Source: Prochlorococcus sp. AG-388-D03 (GTDB lineage Bacteria; Cyanobacteriota; Cyanobacteriia; PCC-6307; Cyanobiaceae). From it: a DNA stretch of 64,000 nt. The position numbers and the translations under genes are program-made. The DNA lies in contig QCGN01000003.1 of the NCBI GenBank assembly GCA_003279875.1, forward strand, positions 1 to 64,000, given 5' to 3'. Below, in pieces: positions 33,305 through 42,222 of this stretch (position 1 is its first letter; each line of letters begins with the position of its first letter). The notes beneath the pieces were generated by a model that was not told where the DNA came from, did not search any database, and saw only the letters and a list, made by a program, of their open reading frames with translations.

Positions 33305-33448
33305 ATGACTGAAGATAAAAGATGGTTGTTAATGACTTACTATTGCCCAACTCATGGTGATAGAGGAAGAGTGGAGCCTGTACAAATAACTAGGCAAGAA
33401 ATTTCTAATAAACTATTTGATAAGACTAAATCTAAAAAAGATATTTAA
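33305..33448 (+). CDS. Small soluble protein (47 residues)
   Basis: ATG with GGGAGGATTGTA upstream, a good ribosome-binding site. Encodes MTEDKRWLLMTYYCPTHGDR, then GRVEPVQITRQEISNKLF and a Lys-rich end. The segment YYCPTHGDRGR looks like part of a beta-hairpin. Function unknown. Confidence 0.6.
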   Translation: MTEDKRWLLMTYYCPTHGDRGRVEPVQITRQEISNKLFDKTKSKKDI

Positions 33449-33743
33449 TAAAATTTATTTTCAAAAACAGAATTTTCTAAGGTTAGCAGCAGAACTTATA
33501 AATACTTTTGATAGAGTGTTTATCTTATTACAAAAACGACCGATCTCCTTTTTTGACCTCAGTATGACTTGAGCCAAAGAAAGGGGATTAAGCAATTTTC
33601 TAGGAGACTTCATTATGGTTAATATATATTTTAATGGAAAATTATTTGTATATTTTGAAGTAATTAATAAAAAATTTAAAAGTTAACTTATAGAGATTTA
33701 AGTTACTCAAGTATTTTAATTAAAGGTGTTGAGTATAAAAAAA

Positions 33744-34604
33744 TTAAAATTTTGATGTGTTTTTTGAATTTTTACTAGACTCAACAATTTTCCATGCTTC
33801 TGAAGCTGTGTCCGCATATTTAAAAATTTTTAAATCATTTTCGGAAATAAGTCCGAAATCAGACAATAATTCAAAATTAATTAAATTATTCCAATATTGT
33901 CTACCAAATAAAATTATTGGAATTTCACTCTTCATTCCTGTTTGACGAAGAGTTAACAATTCAAATAATTCGTCTAGGGTACCAAACCCTCCAGGAAAAA
34001 AAACTGCAGCAACAGAGCGCATTACAAAATGAATTTTTCGTAAAGCAAAATAATTGAATTTAAAACAAAGTCCAGGAGTTATAAATGAATTTGGATATTG
34101 TTCATTCGGTAATTTTATATTTAAACCAATAGATTTGCAGTTAGCTTCAAAAGCTCCTCTATTAGCTGCTTCCATGATTCCTGGCCCTCCGCCTGTAACT
34201 ATTACATGCGAATTGCATTTTTTATCTTGGTTATTTACTGAAGCTAATTTTGAAAATTCTTTTGCAGATTCATAATAATGACTCATGGAGATTAAATTCT
34301 TTAATTTTTTAAATTTAATTTTTAATTCAATAGATTCGGGGAATTTTTCTAGTGAGTTTTTTACTTTGTCTATTTCATGCTGAACCAATGTTTCTTCTAC
34401 TATTTTGGCACCTCCAAAAACAATGATGGTTGAGATGATATTTTGTTCTTCTAGGACTAATTCAGGTTTAGTTATTTCTAAAAGCATTCTAACCCCGCGC
34501 ATTTCATCACTTTTAAGTAAATTAATATCTTCCTGAGCAAGTTTATAGGAATTAGAATCAAGTATTAAATTTAGATTTTTGGAGTTTTGAATATTCTTAA
34601 TCAT
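33744..34604 (-). CDS. LOG-family nucleotide-binding protein
   Basis: A 286-residue Rossmann-like protein of the LOG (lysine-decarboxylase-like, TIGR00730) family; characterised members cleave cytokinin or nucleoside monophosphates to base and ribose phosphate. The signature is VAAVFFPGGFGTLDELFELL (PGGxGTxxE, about residue 204), with HVIVTGGGPGIMEAANRGAF (about 134) before it. An N-terminal extension of about 70 residues precedes the core. The enzyme's true substrate here is not evident. Confidence 0.85.
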   Translation of the reverse strand: MIKNIQNSKNLNLILDSNSYKLAQEDINLLKSDEMRGVRMLLEITKPELVLEEQNIISTIIVFGGAKIVEETLVQHEIDKVKNSLEKFPESIELKIKFKKLKNLISMSHYYESAKEFSKLASVNNQDKKCNSHVIVTGGGPGIMEAANRGAFEANCKSIGLNIKLPNEQYPNSFITPGLCFKFNYFALRKIHFVMRSVAAVFFPGGFGTLDELFELLTLRQTGMKSEIPIILFGRQYWNNLINFELLSDFGLISENDLKIFKYADTASEAWKIVESSKNSKNTSKF

Positions 34605-34687
34605 GGGTTCATTAAAAATATTTTCATATGGTGAATTGATTTTTTACAAATATTCGATTAAAAAAATTACATACATTTACTTTAAAT

Positions 34688-34837
34688 CTAAACATCTAAA
34701 TCGCATGTTAATTCACATTGATTAAGCTCTGCAGTCGAAATTTTATCCAAAATTCTTAGCATATCAATCTCAGAAAGATCTCCATTAGAATTCCACTTTA
34801 AAGTTGTTTTCCTTTGAGGAGTATTTTTCTTATTCAT
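34688..34837 (-). CDS. Small hypothetical protein (49 residues)
   Basis: Encodes MNKKNTPQRKTTLKWNSNGD, then LSEIDMLRILDKISTAELNQ and a tail CELTCDLDV. GGAGGAAATAAAA precedes the ATG, inside the end of the upstream gene. It overlaps that gene by eight bases, so the two are translationally coupled. Function unknown. Confidence 0.6.
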   Translation of the reverse strand: MNKKNTPQRKTTLKWNSNGDLSEIDMLRILDKISTAELNQCELTCDLDV

Positions 34838-34988
34838 TTTTATTTCCTCCTTTGAGATGAACCTCTACGCATCTAGTAATACATTCCTGATGGCCATCAA
34901 TAATGCTACATTCACTAATGCATTCAAAATATGAATCTATAGTATCTTTTGCTGTAATTTGATTTGAAGAAAAAGATAACTGATCCAT
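34830..34988 (-). CDS. Cys-rich small protein (52 residues)
   Basis: Encodes MDQLSFSSNQITAKDTIDSY, then FECISECSIIDGHQECITRC and VEVHLKGGNKNE. The paired C-x3-C motifs (ECISEC, ECITRC) suggest a disulphide-linked or metal-bound helical hairpin. The gene at 10,670 has a similar ECINSC...CTTAC pattern. It is the upstream partner of the 49-residue gene. Confidence 0.65.
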   Translation of the reverse strand: MDQLSFSSNQITAKDTIDSYFECISECSIIDGHQECITRCVEVHLKGGNKNE

Positions 34989-35173
34989 AATTTTTGTTCC
35001 TTAATTTGGAATGATATATAGCATAACTTTCAAAATTAAATTTTCTTTTGTAAAGATAATATGAAAAAATAAGTATTAGTTACTATCTTTGGGTATTTAT
35101 TTTGTAAAGGGATAAAAAACCAATTGGCTAATGACTTTTTTGGGTTAATACAATATAAAAAACTTAATTTTAT

Positions 35174-35383
35174 TTATTCATATTTTTGTAATTTCTGGGA
35201 TTTTAATTTATAACTATCTGGGTTCCAATCTTGTTGGATATCCTCTATGAAATTAAAAATAAACTCATTAGGACATTCAAGTTCTTTGTGAAGATCATTT
35301 AATTTTTGTTTTATGTATTTATTTGCATTAGAAATTAGCCTTTCTTTTTGATAGTTTGTAGCATGCCATTTTTCTCTAGTCAT
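35174..35383 (-). CDS. Small charged protein (69 residues)
   Basis: Encodes MTREKWHATNYQKERLISNA, then a helical segment with LNDLHKELECPNEFIFNFIE and a basic end. Soluble, probably all-helical. Codon use and length support a real gene. No family recognised. Confidence 0.55.
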   Translation of the reverse strand: MTREKWHATNYQKERLISNANKYIKQKLNDLHKELECPNEFIFNFIEDIQQDWNPDSYKLKSQKLQKYE

Positions 35384-35431
35384 AGTAATTATTTATCCTT
35401 TATTGATATTCATACTGGTATAAAGCACAAT

Positions 35432-35467
35432 AAAAAGTAAATCAGCATAAAGACTGATTTACTTTTT
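35432..35467. terminator. Perfect hairpin with T-runs on both strands
   Basis: AAAAAGTAAATCAG/CTGATTTACTTTTT with an 8-base loop. It could end the minus-strand desaturase message at 35,667, read through the 200-base 3' region, since no plus-strand gene ends here. The plus-strand TTG at 35,466 falls in its T-run and is therefore not a likely start. Confidence 0.6.
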
Positions 35468-35510
35468 GAAAATTTCATTAGATGATAAAAATGTACTTTT
35501 AGATTTTCAA

Positions 35511-35663
35511 ATGAGATCAACTATGAATTGGCTTTCTAAAATGTTAGAGAGCATGGCAAATGCTTTTATTCATCCTATTAAAAATGATTTGCCCCCATCT
35601 ATTGGAGCTCACGCTTACAGCAGTATTCCTCTAAAAAGGAAAATAAGAAGAAGATTTAGCTAG
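35511..35663 (+). CDS. Possible small protein (50 residues)
   Basis: I choose the ATG at 35511 (MRSTMNWLSKMLESMANAFI) rather than the upstream TTG inside a hairpin. The rest, NDLPPSIGAHAYSSIPLKRK, has a basic end. The DLPPSIGAHAY segment looks like a conserved picocyanobacterial motif, but I cannot name it. It is convergent with and four bases from the desaturase stop. Confidence 0.4.
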   Translation: MRSTMNWLSKMLESMANAFIHPIKNDLPPSIGAHAYSSIPLKRKIRRRFS

Positions 35664-35666
35664 GAT

Positions 35667-36803
35667 TTAATTAATTGGTATTAGCTTTTCGTTCTTGCTA
35701 TCCCAGATAATATATTTAAAACAGTTTGTGAAATCACTTAATTTGAGAATTTTTGATTTTTGAAGTAAAAGTTTGTTTGCTTTATGACAAGCTTTTAAAT
35801 TGTAATTAGGAATTCTCTCTGAAAGATGATGAATACTATGGAATGATATATCAGCTAAAAACCAATTTAACCAATTTGGGATATCTAAATTGCTGCTGCC
35901 AAAAACAGCACCTTCGACAATGTCCCAATTTTTTGTATTACTTGCATATGCATTTTCATAGTTATGTTGGATGAAAAAGATACATATGAAAATTGCTGCT
36001 GAAAAAGTTAGTATTAGTGAATAAAAAGTTAAGAAAAATGCAGCTCCTAGCCATTTACACATAACTACCCATCCTCCTATCACAACAAGATTATTTGCTA
36101 CTAAGTCAAATAATTCATCAAAATTGTCTCCATAATCTGAGAAAGGAGGTTTAATTCTTGATTGGATGGTTAAAAGTTTTAAATAATTTCTTTTTTTAAT
36201 TTTATTAAAACTTTCAATTATTAAAGATTTAATAAAATTAAAGATAATTAAGATTAGTCCTAATCGAGCTTTAATAACTAAATAAAAGAATCCACCAGGT
36301 AAAAGCATTAACCAGTGCCTAGAAATCTTATAAATTAGTTTTTCTTTTTTACCAAGAGCCTCATAATCTTCTAAACTTAAAACATCTACCGGCCCTTTAT
36401 ATATTTCCCAATTCCCATTATTTCTATGATGGAATGCATGATCATTTGTCCAAGGTTTATAAGGGATTCCATTTAATAAACCCAGAAAAAAGCCAAATAA
36501 ATTATTTAAAAAACGTTTTTCAAATAAAGAATTATGTCCACAATCATGCATTAATGAGAATGTTCTAGAAGATAAGAGAGTTAGAAGAACAAGGATAGGA
36601 ATTAAAAATAACCCTTTTGTAAAATACAAAAGAGGTGAATATACAATCTTAGAGACAATAATCCAAAGAGTAATTATTGGTATAAGAGTAGTGGTTATTT
36701 GATATGAAGCTCTGAAATTACTTCTTTTTAGAAAAGGCTTTAATAGAAAGTCAGATCTTTTAACTGTATTCATATATTTTTGTTTTTTATCTTTTATACA
36801 CAA
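35667..36803 (-). CDS. Membrane fatty-acid desaturase (second paralogue)
   Basis: A 378-residue di-iron desaturase or hydroxylase. The His boxes are HDCGH (about residue 86), HAFHH (about 122) and HSIHH (about 322). The surrounding segments (LMHDCGHNSLFEKRFLNNLF and DISFHSIHHLSERIPNYNLK) place it with omega-6/omega-3-like FADS proteins, but it diverges from the gene at 29,898. An insert with KGPVDVLSLEDYEALGKKEK after the second box is typical of this subgroup. The start may be the ATG at 36773 (MNTVKRSDF). Regiospecificity unknown. Confidence 0.78.
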   Translation of the reverse strand: MCIKDKKQKYMNTVKRSDFLLKPFLKRSNFRASYQITTTLIPIITLWIIVSKIVYSPLLYFTKGLFLIPILVLLTLLSSRTFSLMHDCGHNSLFEKRFLNNLFGFFLGLLNGIPYKPWTNDHAFHHRNNGNWEIYKGPVDVLSLEDYEALGKKEKLIYKISRHWLMLLPGGFFYLVIKARLGLILIIFNFIKSLIIESFNKIKKRNYLKLLTIQSRIKPPFSDYGDNFDELFDLVANNLVVIGGWVVMCKWLGAAFFLTFYSLILTFSAAIFICIFFIQHNYENAYASNTKNWDIVEGAVFGSSNLDIPNWLNWFLADISFHSIHHLSERIPNYNLKACHKANKLLLQKSKILKLSDFTNCFKYIIWDSKNEKLIPIN

Positions 36804-36882
36804 TAGTCGAGTATAAATTTATCGTGGTTAACTTAAGAATTTGCCTATATACGAAAACTTTTACCATAACTTTGATATTAAA

Positions 36883-37893
36883 TTATTTGATTGAAATTTG
36901 TTTTAAGGAATTACCCATATCTATTAAAGTTTTTTCTAAGGAAATTGGATCCCAATTGAATATAGTTATAGTCTCTGTAATATCAGCACCGTAAGATCCT
37001 CTATTAACCATGGCAGCCATACTTTTCATCTCTTTATTGAATGGTGCCAGAGAATTAATCATTTTTGTAGGGATAAAGTTTCTAGGTGTTTTTTTGTAGC
37101 CATTTTTTCTTAAAATATTGGAAATTTCCATAATATTGATCCCTTGAGAAGAAGTCGCAATTATTCTTTTGTTATCACTCTTTTTATTGCTTAAAGACTC
37201 TACATGTAACTTTGCAACGTCTCTTACATCTACGACAGTAAAATAAGCGTCTGGGAGTGCGGGGAATTTACCATTAATCATTTTTGAAAGAAGCTCTGCC
37301 GAAGCCCCATCAATATCATCACTAAGCAGTGGGCCGAAAACCATTCCTGGATGGATAGTGGTCATAGAAAAAGAGTGCTCTTTATCAGTATGAATAAAAT
37401 CCCATGCAGCTTTCTCTGCAATTGTTTTACTTTTTACATAAGCACCAACATCTTTTGAAGTATCTGTCCAGTCTTCAGGTGAACATAATTTCTTATTATG
37501 GCCATAAGCAATTGCAGCCATAGAAGAAGTTAGAACAACTTTCTTTACTTTAGAAGAATTTTTTGAAGCATTTAAGGCTCTTAAAGTTCCCTCTAGTGCA
37601 GGATTTATAAGAAGAGATTCCTTTTTTGGCTCTTCTATAGTGAAGGGAGATGCTACGTGAAAGAGATAATCACAATCAAAGGCTGCTTCATCCCAACCTT
37701 CATCATATAAAAGATCAAGTTTACAAAACTCTATTTTATTATTATCCGAATCTTTCTCAAGGGATTTTCTTATTTCTTCCTCTCTCCCCATATTTCTCAG
37801 AGATCCTTTGACGTGATAACCTGCTTTTAGTAGCTCATGTATGCAGTGAATAGCGATAAAACCAGATGCTCCAGTAACTAAAACTTTTTCCAA
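36883..37893 (-). CDS. Extended SDR, dihydroflavonol-4-reductase-like
   Basis: A 336-residue NAD(P)-dependent reductase or epimerase. The N-terminal nucleotide motif is VLVTGASGFIAIHCIHELLK (TGxxGxxx), followed by the NADP-type Arg region (LRNMGREEEIRK). The catalytic triad is Ser near residue 127 (VLTSSMAAIAYG) and Tyr/Lys in YVKSK near 153. The C-terminal domain carries the substrate site. It is of the reductase-like group also found in bacterial aldehyde reductases. The substrate is unknown. Confidence 0.82.
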   Translation of the reverse strand: MEKVLVTGASGFIAIHCIHELLKAGYHVKGSLRNMGREEEIRKSLEKDSDNNKIEFCKLDLLYDEGWDEAAFDCDYLFHVASPFTIEEPKKESLLINPALEGTLRALNASKNSSKVKKVVLTSSMAAIAYGHNKKLCSPEDWTDTSKDVGAYVKSKTIAEKAAWDFIHTDKEHSFSMTTIHPGMVFGPLLSDDIDGASAELLSKMINGKFPALPDAYFTVVDVRDVAKLHVESLSNKKSDNKRIIATSSQGINIMEISNILRKNGYKKTPRNFIPTKMINSLAPFNKEMKSMAAMVNRGSYGADITETITIFNWDPISLEKTLIDMGNSLKQISIK

Positions 37894-38036
37894 AATAAAT
37901 TTATTACATTTCTACTTTTATTATGAATCATTAGTTTTTTTTAAAAACCTTTAAAAGCTTTTTATTTATATAGTTTTAGAAAAACTTTAATATGAAACAT
38001 ATATACTTAAAAATTTAATAACAAAACAAAGATTAA

Positions 38037-38324
38037 TTAATTTTTTTTATTTTGATAACGTCTTTTTTTTCTTGGAGAACGATCTTTTTGTTCTGCTTTA
38101 AAAACTCTTATTTCTCTTCCCATCCATTCAACATCCTGTAAATCATCGATTGCAATTTTTTCTGAGCTCTCATCAGTCATTTCAATAAAGCCAAAACCTC
38201 TTTTTCTACCTGAATTCCTTTCTAATGGAATTTTACATTTTCTTACTTCACCATAAGTTTTAAAAAGGTCTTTAAGGTCGAATTCTTCAGTTTCCCAGGA
38301 CAAGTTACCGATAAAAATTGTCAT
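38037..38324 (-). CDS. RNA-binding protein, single RRM (Rbp family)
   Basis: A 95-residue protein with one RNA recognition motif. RNP2 is IFIGNL at the start and RNP1 is KRGFGFIEM (about residue 41), followed by a basic Lys/Arg tail (RSPRKKRRYQNKK). This matches the cyanobacterial Rbp proteins, which bind RNA, often in cold response or mRNA localisation. Length is typical. Confidence 0.9.
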   Translation of the reverse strand: MTIFIGNLSWETEEFDLKDLFKTYGEVRKCKIPLERNSGRKRGFGFIEMTDESSEKIAIDDLQDVEWMGREIRVFKAEQKDRSPRKKRRYQNKKN

Positions 38325-38482
38325 AATTCAAAAGGTTTTTAATCTTAGTACGGCCGCAAAAATTGGCAGAATTATTTTAATGAGGGATTTTCACTCCTCA
38401 GAATTCTATTATCAGATATTTTGGATGTTTAATTTAAGATTAAGCTTCTAATAGCGGCTATACAGATTTTAGGTTTCAATGC

Positions 38483-38638
38483 TTAAAGAATAAATTCTTT
38501 AGACATTGTTCTTAGTTGATCTAAATTTAATCTATTTAAATATTCTATTATTTCACTAGAACTCTCCCTTGATTGAAGATTTTTGTTCTCGAAAATCAAG
38601 CTATTAGAAATTAATTCTACTAGATGTTCTTTATCCAT
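38483..38638 (-). CDS. Small helical protein (51 residues)
   Basis: Encodes MDKEHLVELISNSLIFENKN, then ESSSEIIEYLNRLNLDQLRT and a short end. Balanced acidic-basic helices. Function unknown; good coding look. Confidence 0.5.
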   Translation of the reverse strand: MDKEHLVELISNSLIFENKNLQSRESSSEIIEYLNRLNLDQLRTMSKEFIL

Positions 38639-38776
38639 AACCTCTTATAATTCAAAATTTTGAATTAATAACTTAAAATCTTGAATTCGAAACCTTTTTT
38701 TTCTTAGATTAAACCTTAATTTAATTTTTGGAATTTTTTTTGGTAAAAATTGATTTGTAAATTTGTGACTAAATTT

Positions 38777-38998
38777 TTATAAATTTTTCAAATCTTGATC
38801 TATTTTTTGCAGTCTTTCATTAAGTTCTTGCTTTTCTTTTAACAAAGATTTTTTCTTTATTTGAAGTTCCTTATTAAAAGGTGAATTGAAATATTTTTGA
38901 TATGCCAGAAAAAATACTGCTATTGCAACAATAATGCCAAGTGCTCCAATTATTAATAAGGGGGATGATGGAAAATCGTAAAATGGTACAGAAAGCAT
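38777..38998 (-). CDS. Membrane-anchored coiled-coil protein (73 residues)
   Basis: An N-terminal segment (MLSVPFYDFPSSPLLIIGAL) leads into one helix (about 12-35), then a Lys/Glu/Gln-rich segment (KKKSLLKEKQELNERLQKID) with heptad-like spacing. It looks like a small membrane anchor with a cytoplasmic coiled coil. No family recognised. Confidence 0.6.
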   Translation of the reverse strand: MLSVPFYDFPSSPLLIIGALGIIVAIAVFFLAYQKYFNSPFNKELQIKKKSLLKEKQELNERLQKIDQDLKNL

Positions 38999-39223
38999 TT
39001 GTTTTTTAAAATACTATCGTAGCTTTTATTCGATATAAATAATATAAGATAAATACCTAAATATTTTATCAATGTAGTCTTTGGTTTAAGTAGAAAAGTC
39101 TTTTTTAATAAAAAATTTTTTATTTCATATCTTCAAGTTTAAATTCCGATATAAATATGAGTAATTGTACAGGTGCCAAATAGATAATTACGAATAATCA
39201 TTAATATAGTTAATAGTTGGTTA

Positions 39224-39541
39224 ATGAAAAAAATAGTTAGAGAAGAAAATAATAATCAGTCTGAATTATGGTTTAGTTGGTTGACAAGAAAAATAAATTC
39301 TCATGAGGCTTTTAAAGACTTTGCTTCAGGTCAAAATCCTGAGGATGTAGCAAAGGATTTTATAGAAATTAATAGTTTAGGAATCTCAGACATTTTTGAT
39401 AGATTTGATGAGGAAGACAAAGAAACTCTTGATCAATTTCAAAAGCTATCGGAATGTGAATGGCATGTATTTAGAATTCTAAAAAAACAATTAGAGTCTC
39501 GAAATAAAGTAACTTTTGTAGATTTTAAAAAAAATAGATAA
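39224..39541 (+). CDS. Hypothetical soluble protein, paralogue of 51,058
   Basis: A 105-residue acidic helical protein. The blocks ELWFSWLTRKINSHEAFKDF, GQNPEDVAKDFIEIN and DQFQKLSECEWHVFRILKKQ line up with the protein at 51,058 (ELWFSWFYKNWEEYAPGDLL, GLSPSQIAERFVNKN, NEFMKLSESELHILKYFLK). The two are clear paralogues of a picocyanobacterial family without known function. Confidence 0.7.
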   Translation: MKKIVREENNNQSELWFSWLTRKINSHEAFKDFASGQNPEDVAKDFIEINSLGISDIFDRFDEEDKETLDQFQKLSECEWHVFRILKKQLESRNKVTFVDFKKNR

Positions 39542-39684
39542 AGTAAAAAATTAAAAAAGTTTAACAATATTTAGCGCTTTAACCTTTTGGTACGGGTTAA
39601 TGAACAAAATTGTTCGGTTTAACTATTAAAAGTTAATTCAATAGTGATTACTTTTTATTAGGTTGTAAAAAGTTAATACATGCT

Positions 39685-39816
39685 ATGAAAAACCTTATTA
39701 CCCCCTTCTCAATTTTTAATTTTAAAAGGAATACAAATAAAAATTCAAAAGTAAACACTTTGGTTAATAAAGAAAACTTAGTTCACTACCGAAGAGATTT
39801 AGATTCTTTAGGCTAA
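39685..39816 (+). CDS. Small basic protein (43 residues)
   Basis: Encodes MKNLITPFSIFNFKRNTNKN, then a polar basic segment ending LVHYRRDLDSLG. The final YRRDLDSLG looks conserved-like, but no family is known to me. It is convergent with the DUF805 gene. Confidence 0.45.
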   Translation: MKNLITPFSIFNFKRNTNKNSKVNTLVNKENLVHYRRDLDSLG

Positions 39817-39832
39817 ATTCTTAAGTTTTTTT

Positions 39833-40168
39833 TTAAATCAATTTTGATCTCCCATTCCCAGATTTCCCAAAACCCAGCCATATAAACCATATTATCCATC
39901 CAAAAATTGGTACTAAATTTATAAAAATCCATTTCCAGTTTTTTCCAAAGTCTCTTAATCTTCTAATATCAATTGCTATTTGAGGAAGAATACATATAAT
40001 TCCATAAATGTTAAAACCAAATGTTCTTAAAAATATTGGAATGGTAAAAATAGATATAATAATATTAGCTAATTGAACCCACCACCAATCAGATCTTGAT
40101 GTTGTGCTATTGAAGTCTGTAGCTTTAAGCCAGAATTGTTGATAAGCATTAAAAAATTTCTTATACAT
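39833..40168 (-). CDS. DUF805 family membrane protein
   Basis: A 111-residue protein with a soluble start (MYKKFFNAYQQFWLKATDFN), the aromatic SRSDWWWVQLAN segment, three membrane helices and the family end KSGNGRSKLI. The RRLRDFGKNWKWIFINLVPI segment, with Arg-Asp between helices, is the DUF805 signature. The family's function is unknown. Length is typical. Confidence 0.85.
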   Translation of the reverse strand: MYKKFFNAYQQFWLKATDFNSTTSRSDWWWVQLANIIISIFTIPIFLRTFGFNIYGIICILPQIAIDIRRLRDFGKNWKWIFINLVPIFGWIIWFIWLGFGKSGNGRSKLI

Positions 40169-40254
40169 TAGTTCTAATTTTTACTATCAAGTCAATAAAC
40201 TCTTTTTAGGGTAGTATTAGCTTAAATTTTTCTTAGTATATTAATTTCCTAAAA

Positions 40255-40419
40255 TTAAATAGGATCAAATAAATTAACTTTATTTTCAATTATGCTTTGA
40301 TTTTCATTTTGATTCGGCAATGTACAAAAACCGTCCTTACAAATAATATTTTCTTTTTCATGTTTCAATGATGAAGAAAACTGTTTTTCTTTTGAATTAT
40401 TTGATGATTCAATTTGCAT
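40255..40419 (-). CDS. Small polar protein (54 residues)
   Basis: Encodes MQIESSNNSKEKQFSSSLKH, then EKENIICKDGFCTLPNQNEN and a C-terminal NLFDPI. A CKDGFC pair suggests a small redox or metal site (C-x4-C). Function unknown. Confidence 0.5.
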   Translation of the reverse strand: MQIESSNNSKEKQFSSSLKHEKENIICKDGFCTLPNQNENQSIIENKVNLFDPI

Positions 40420-40498
40420 CTATAAAATTAATATGATTATTAATAAATTAATAACTAAATTTATATGTATAGGCAACAAAATTAATAATATTTATCTT

Positions 40499-40597
40499 TT
40501 ACTTCTTTTTTTGATTAGGCAGGTCTCTCCAAAATAAGGCCATGATATATATAAACAAAGATATAGAAAAAATATAAAGTAGGGAATTAAGATGCAT
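40499..40597 (-). CDS. Single-helix micro-protein (32 residues)
   Basis: Encodes MHLNSLLYIFSISLFIYIMA, then LFWRDLPNQKKK. One helix, then a short basic tail with WRDLPNQ. Function unknown. Confidence 0.5.
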   Translation of the reverse strand: MHLNSLLYIFSISLFIYIMALFWRDLPNQKKK

Positions 40598-40758
40598 TTT
40601 TAGTATTCTTTAAGCAAATTTATTAAAACAAAATATTGATCTAATAAGAGAGAAATGTCCTTCTATATTAAAATAAATTTTTTTCTATTTAAACTTCATT
40701 TGAAGTTATTATTTTTATTTATTTATATATTTAACATTAAAATTAAATAAGGATATGT

Positions 40759-40890
40759 CTATTTTTTTTCTCTACTCATTTCTTTAAGGGCTTTATTACC
40801 TTCTTTAAGTGTATTAATAACCAACCAAGAGAGTAGGAAAATAATAAAAACAGCTAAAGAAACTAGTGATATATAATTAGGATAAGCCAA
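40759..40890 (-). CDS. Single-helix micro-protein, TTG start (43 residues)
   Basis: No ATG is available; TTG at 40888-40890 gives AYPNYISLVSLAVFIIFLLS after the start, then a charged tail WLVINTLKEGNKALKEMSRE. The tail is clearly coding-like. The frame is open for a further 14 codons upstream without ATG. Function unknown. Confidence 0.45.
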   Translation of the reverse strand: MAYPNYISLVSLAVFIIFLLSWLVINTLKEGNKALKEMSREKK

Positions 40891-40954
40891 TTTATCTACT
40901 GTTGGAATAATTATACTAATTAATAATTTTATCTAAGTATTTAGAAAATGTTTT

Positions 40955-41134
40955 TTAATTCTTAGAGGTTGAATATGCTGGTATTAACATTCCACCATCT
41001 TGATCATCATTATCATCGTCAAATCCACCACCCAAAAATAATTCTACTAAAACTAATATTGCTATAGGGTAGAAACACCATAGAACTGCCGTTAATGGAC
41101 TTATCGCGGATGATGTTGAATAAATTTCTGTCAT
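40955..41134 (-). CDS. Single-helix protein with acidic DDDNDDQDGG tail
   Basis: I choose the ATG at 41134 (MTEIYSTSSAISPLTAVLWC). The protein has one helix and then GGGFDDDNDDQDGGMLIP. The plus-strand gene at 42,223 has a similar DDDDQDGG after its helix, so the two are related. A run of acidic residues just after a membrane helix could bind cations. An earlier in-frame ATG adds a second hydrophobic stretch. Confidence 0.55.
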   Translation of the reverse strand: MTEIYSTSSAISPLTAVLWCFYPIAILVLVELFLGGGFDDDNDDQDGGMLIPAYSTSKN

Positions 41135-41437
41135 ATAAACAAGATAATCAAAAAAAATATAAATTGTGGATATTTTCATCTGTTGTCTAGTCTCAAATTT
41201 TATAGTTCAACTTACAAAAATTTAGATTTTCGCCTGTCATGCAAGTCGATTAGAGAAAAACTTAATAAGAATTTGTGTTCTTATTAGAAATCTAAATATT
41301 GGTTTCTTAGTTATCAAATTTCTGTAAAGAATTTATTCTTGACATATTGAGATATGTTCATGTAACTAATGTTACTTAACAATAATTGTGTAATTTAAAT
41401 TGAAAAACTATTATTTATTTTGATTTTATAGTTTCTT

Positions 41438-41587
41438 ATGTTCTCTTTCACTTTTGACCCTTTAGCTGCAATTTTTGGTATTTCTGGGATAGTAGGGTTC
41501 TTTTTCTTTGTGTCCTCAGCAAAAGGCACATCAAGTATTAATACAGGTCCTAAAAAAGATTTTGAAACTATAAAAACTGAAAAGTAA
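41438..41587 (+). CDS. Single-helix membrane micro-protein (49 residues)
   Basis: Encodes MFSFTFDPLAAIFGISGIVG, then FFFFVSSAKGTSSINTGPKK and a charged end. One helix, polar basic tail. Good composition. Function unknown. Confidence 0.55.
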   Translation: MFSFTFDPLAAIFGISGIVGFFFFVSSAKGTSSINTGPKKDFETIKTEK

Positions 41588-41637
41588 TATTAAAATTATT
41601 TTTACTATCAATATCTTTTATAAAGATTTATCAATCA

Positions 41638-41808
41638 TTAACTATCCCATTGTTTAGAAATAAATATTAGAAAATTCTCAATGTCTTCTTCGGGGCAATT
41701 AGTTTGATTTTGTAAATTAATACATGTTTGTTTTATCGTTTCGAATGCTTCTTTGACAGTTTCATTCTTTTGGATAACTTCGAAATATTCATTGTCTGTG
41801 AAAGTCAT
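41638..41808 (-). CDS. Small soluble protein (56 residues)
   Basis: I choose the ATG at 41808 (MTFTDNEYFEVIQKNETVKE); an upstream ATG would add 33 residues of poorer composition. The rest, KQTCINLQNQTNCPEEDIEN then FLIFISKQWDS, has two Cys. Helical, acidic. Function unknown. Confidence 0.5.
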   Translation of the reverse strand: MTFTDNEYFEVIQKNETVKEAFETIKQTCINLQNQTNCPEEDIENFLIFISKQWDS

Positions 41809-42222
41809 GAAAAATATATGTTTTACAATTAATTTACAAGATAATATTAGCTTATTTATAGAAATTGGTGTATTGCTGGAAAAAATATTTTTAAAATCTA
41901 TTCTCATAATCTTAAGTGTTTTTAAACCTTTTATTTATTTGTCATTATCAAGAAAAGTCTCTCAGGGAATTTAACTAAGTCTCATGATTAAAGTAAATAA
42001 CTTTGTCCTGTTTCCGTTTTAATTTTTTGCTTCCACTTCAATTATTAAATAATGAATTATTGTTGTAGCTATTTATGGGTTACGATAAGAATTTTTTCAC
42101 AAGAAAAATAACTCATTAAAATTACTATATGTACATTGTTAATTCAAACTATATTTGAACATTGTTAATTAATTTACAAATATATTTTTTTTTCTATTAA
42201 TATCTAAGAAATACTTTTATTA
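41809..42222. other. Intergenic 0.4 kb
   Basis: No convincing frame. A 12-base direct repeat ACATTGTTAATT occurs twice near 42,132 and 42,162, just upstream of the gene at 42,223, and could be an operator, though chance is likely in this AT-rich sequence. Confidence 0.35.
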
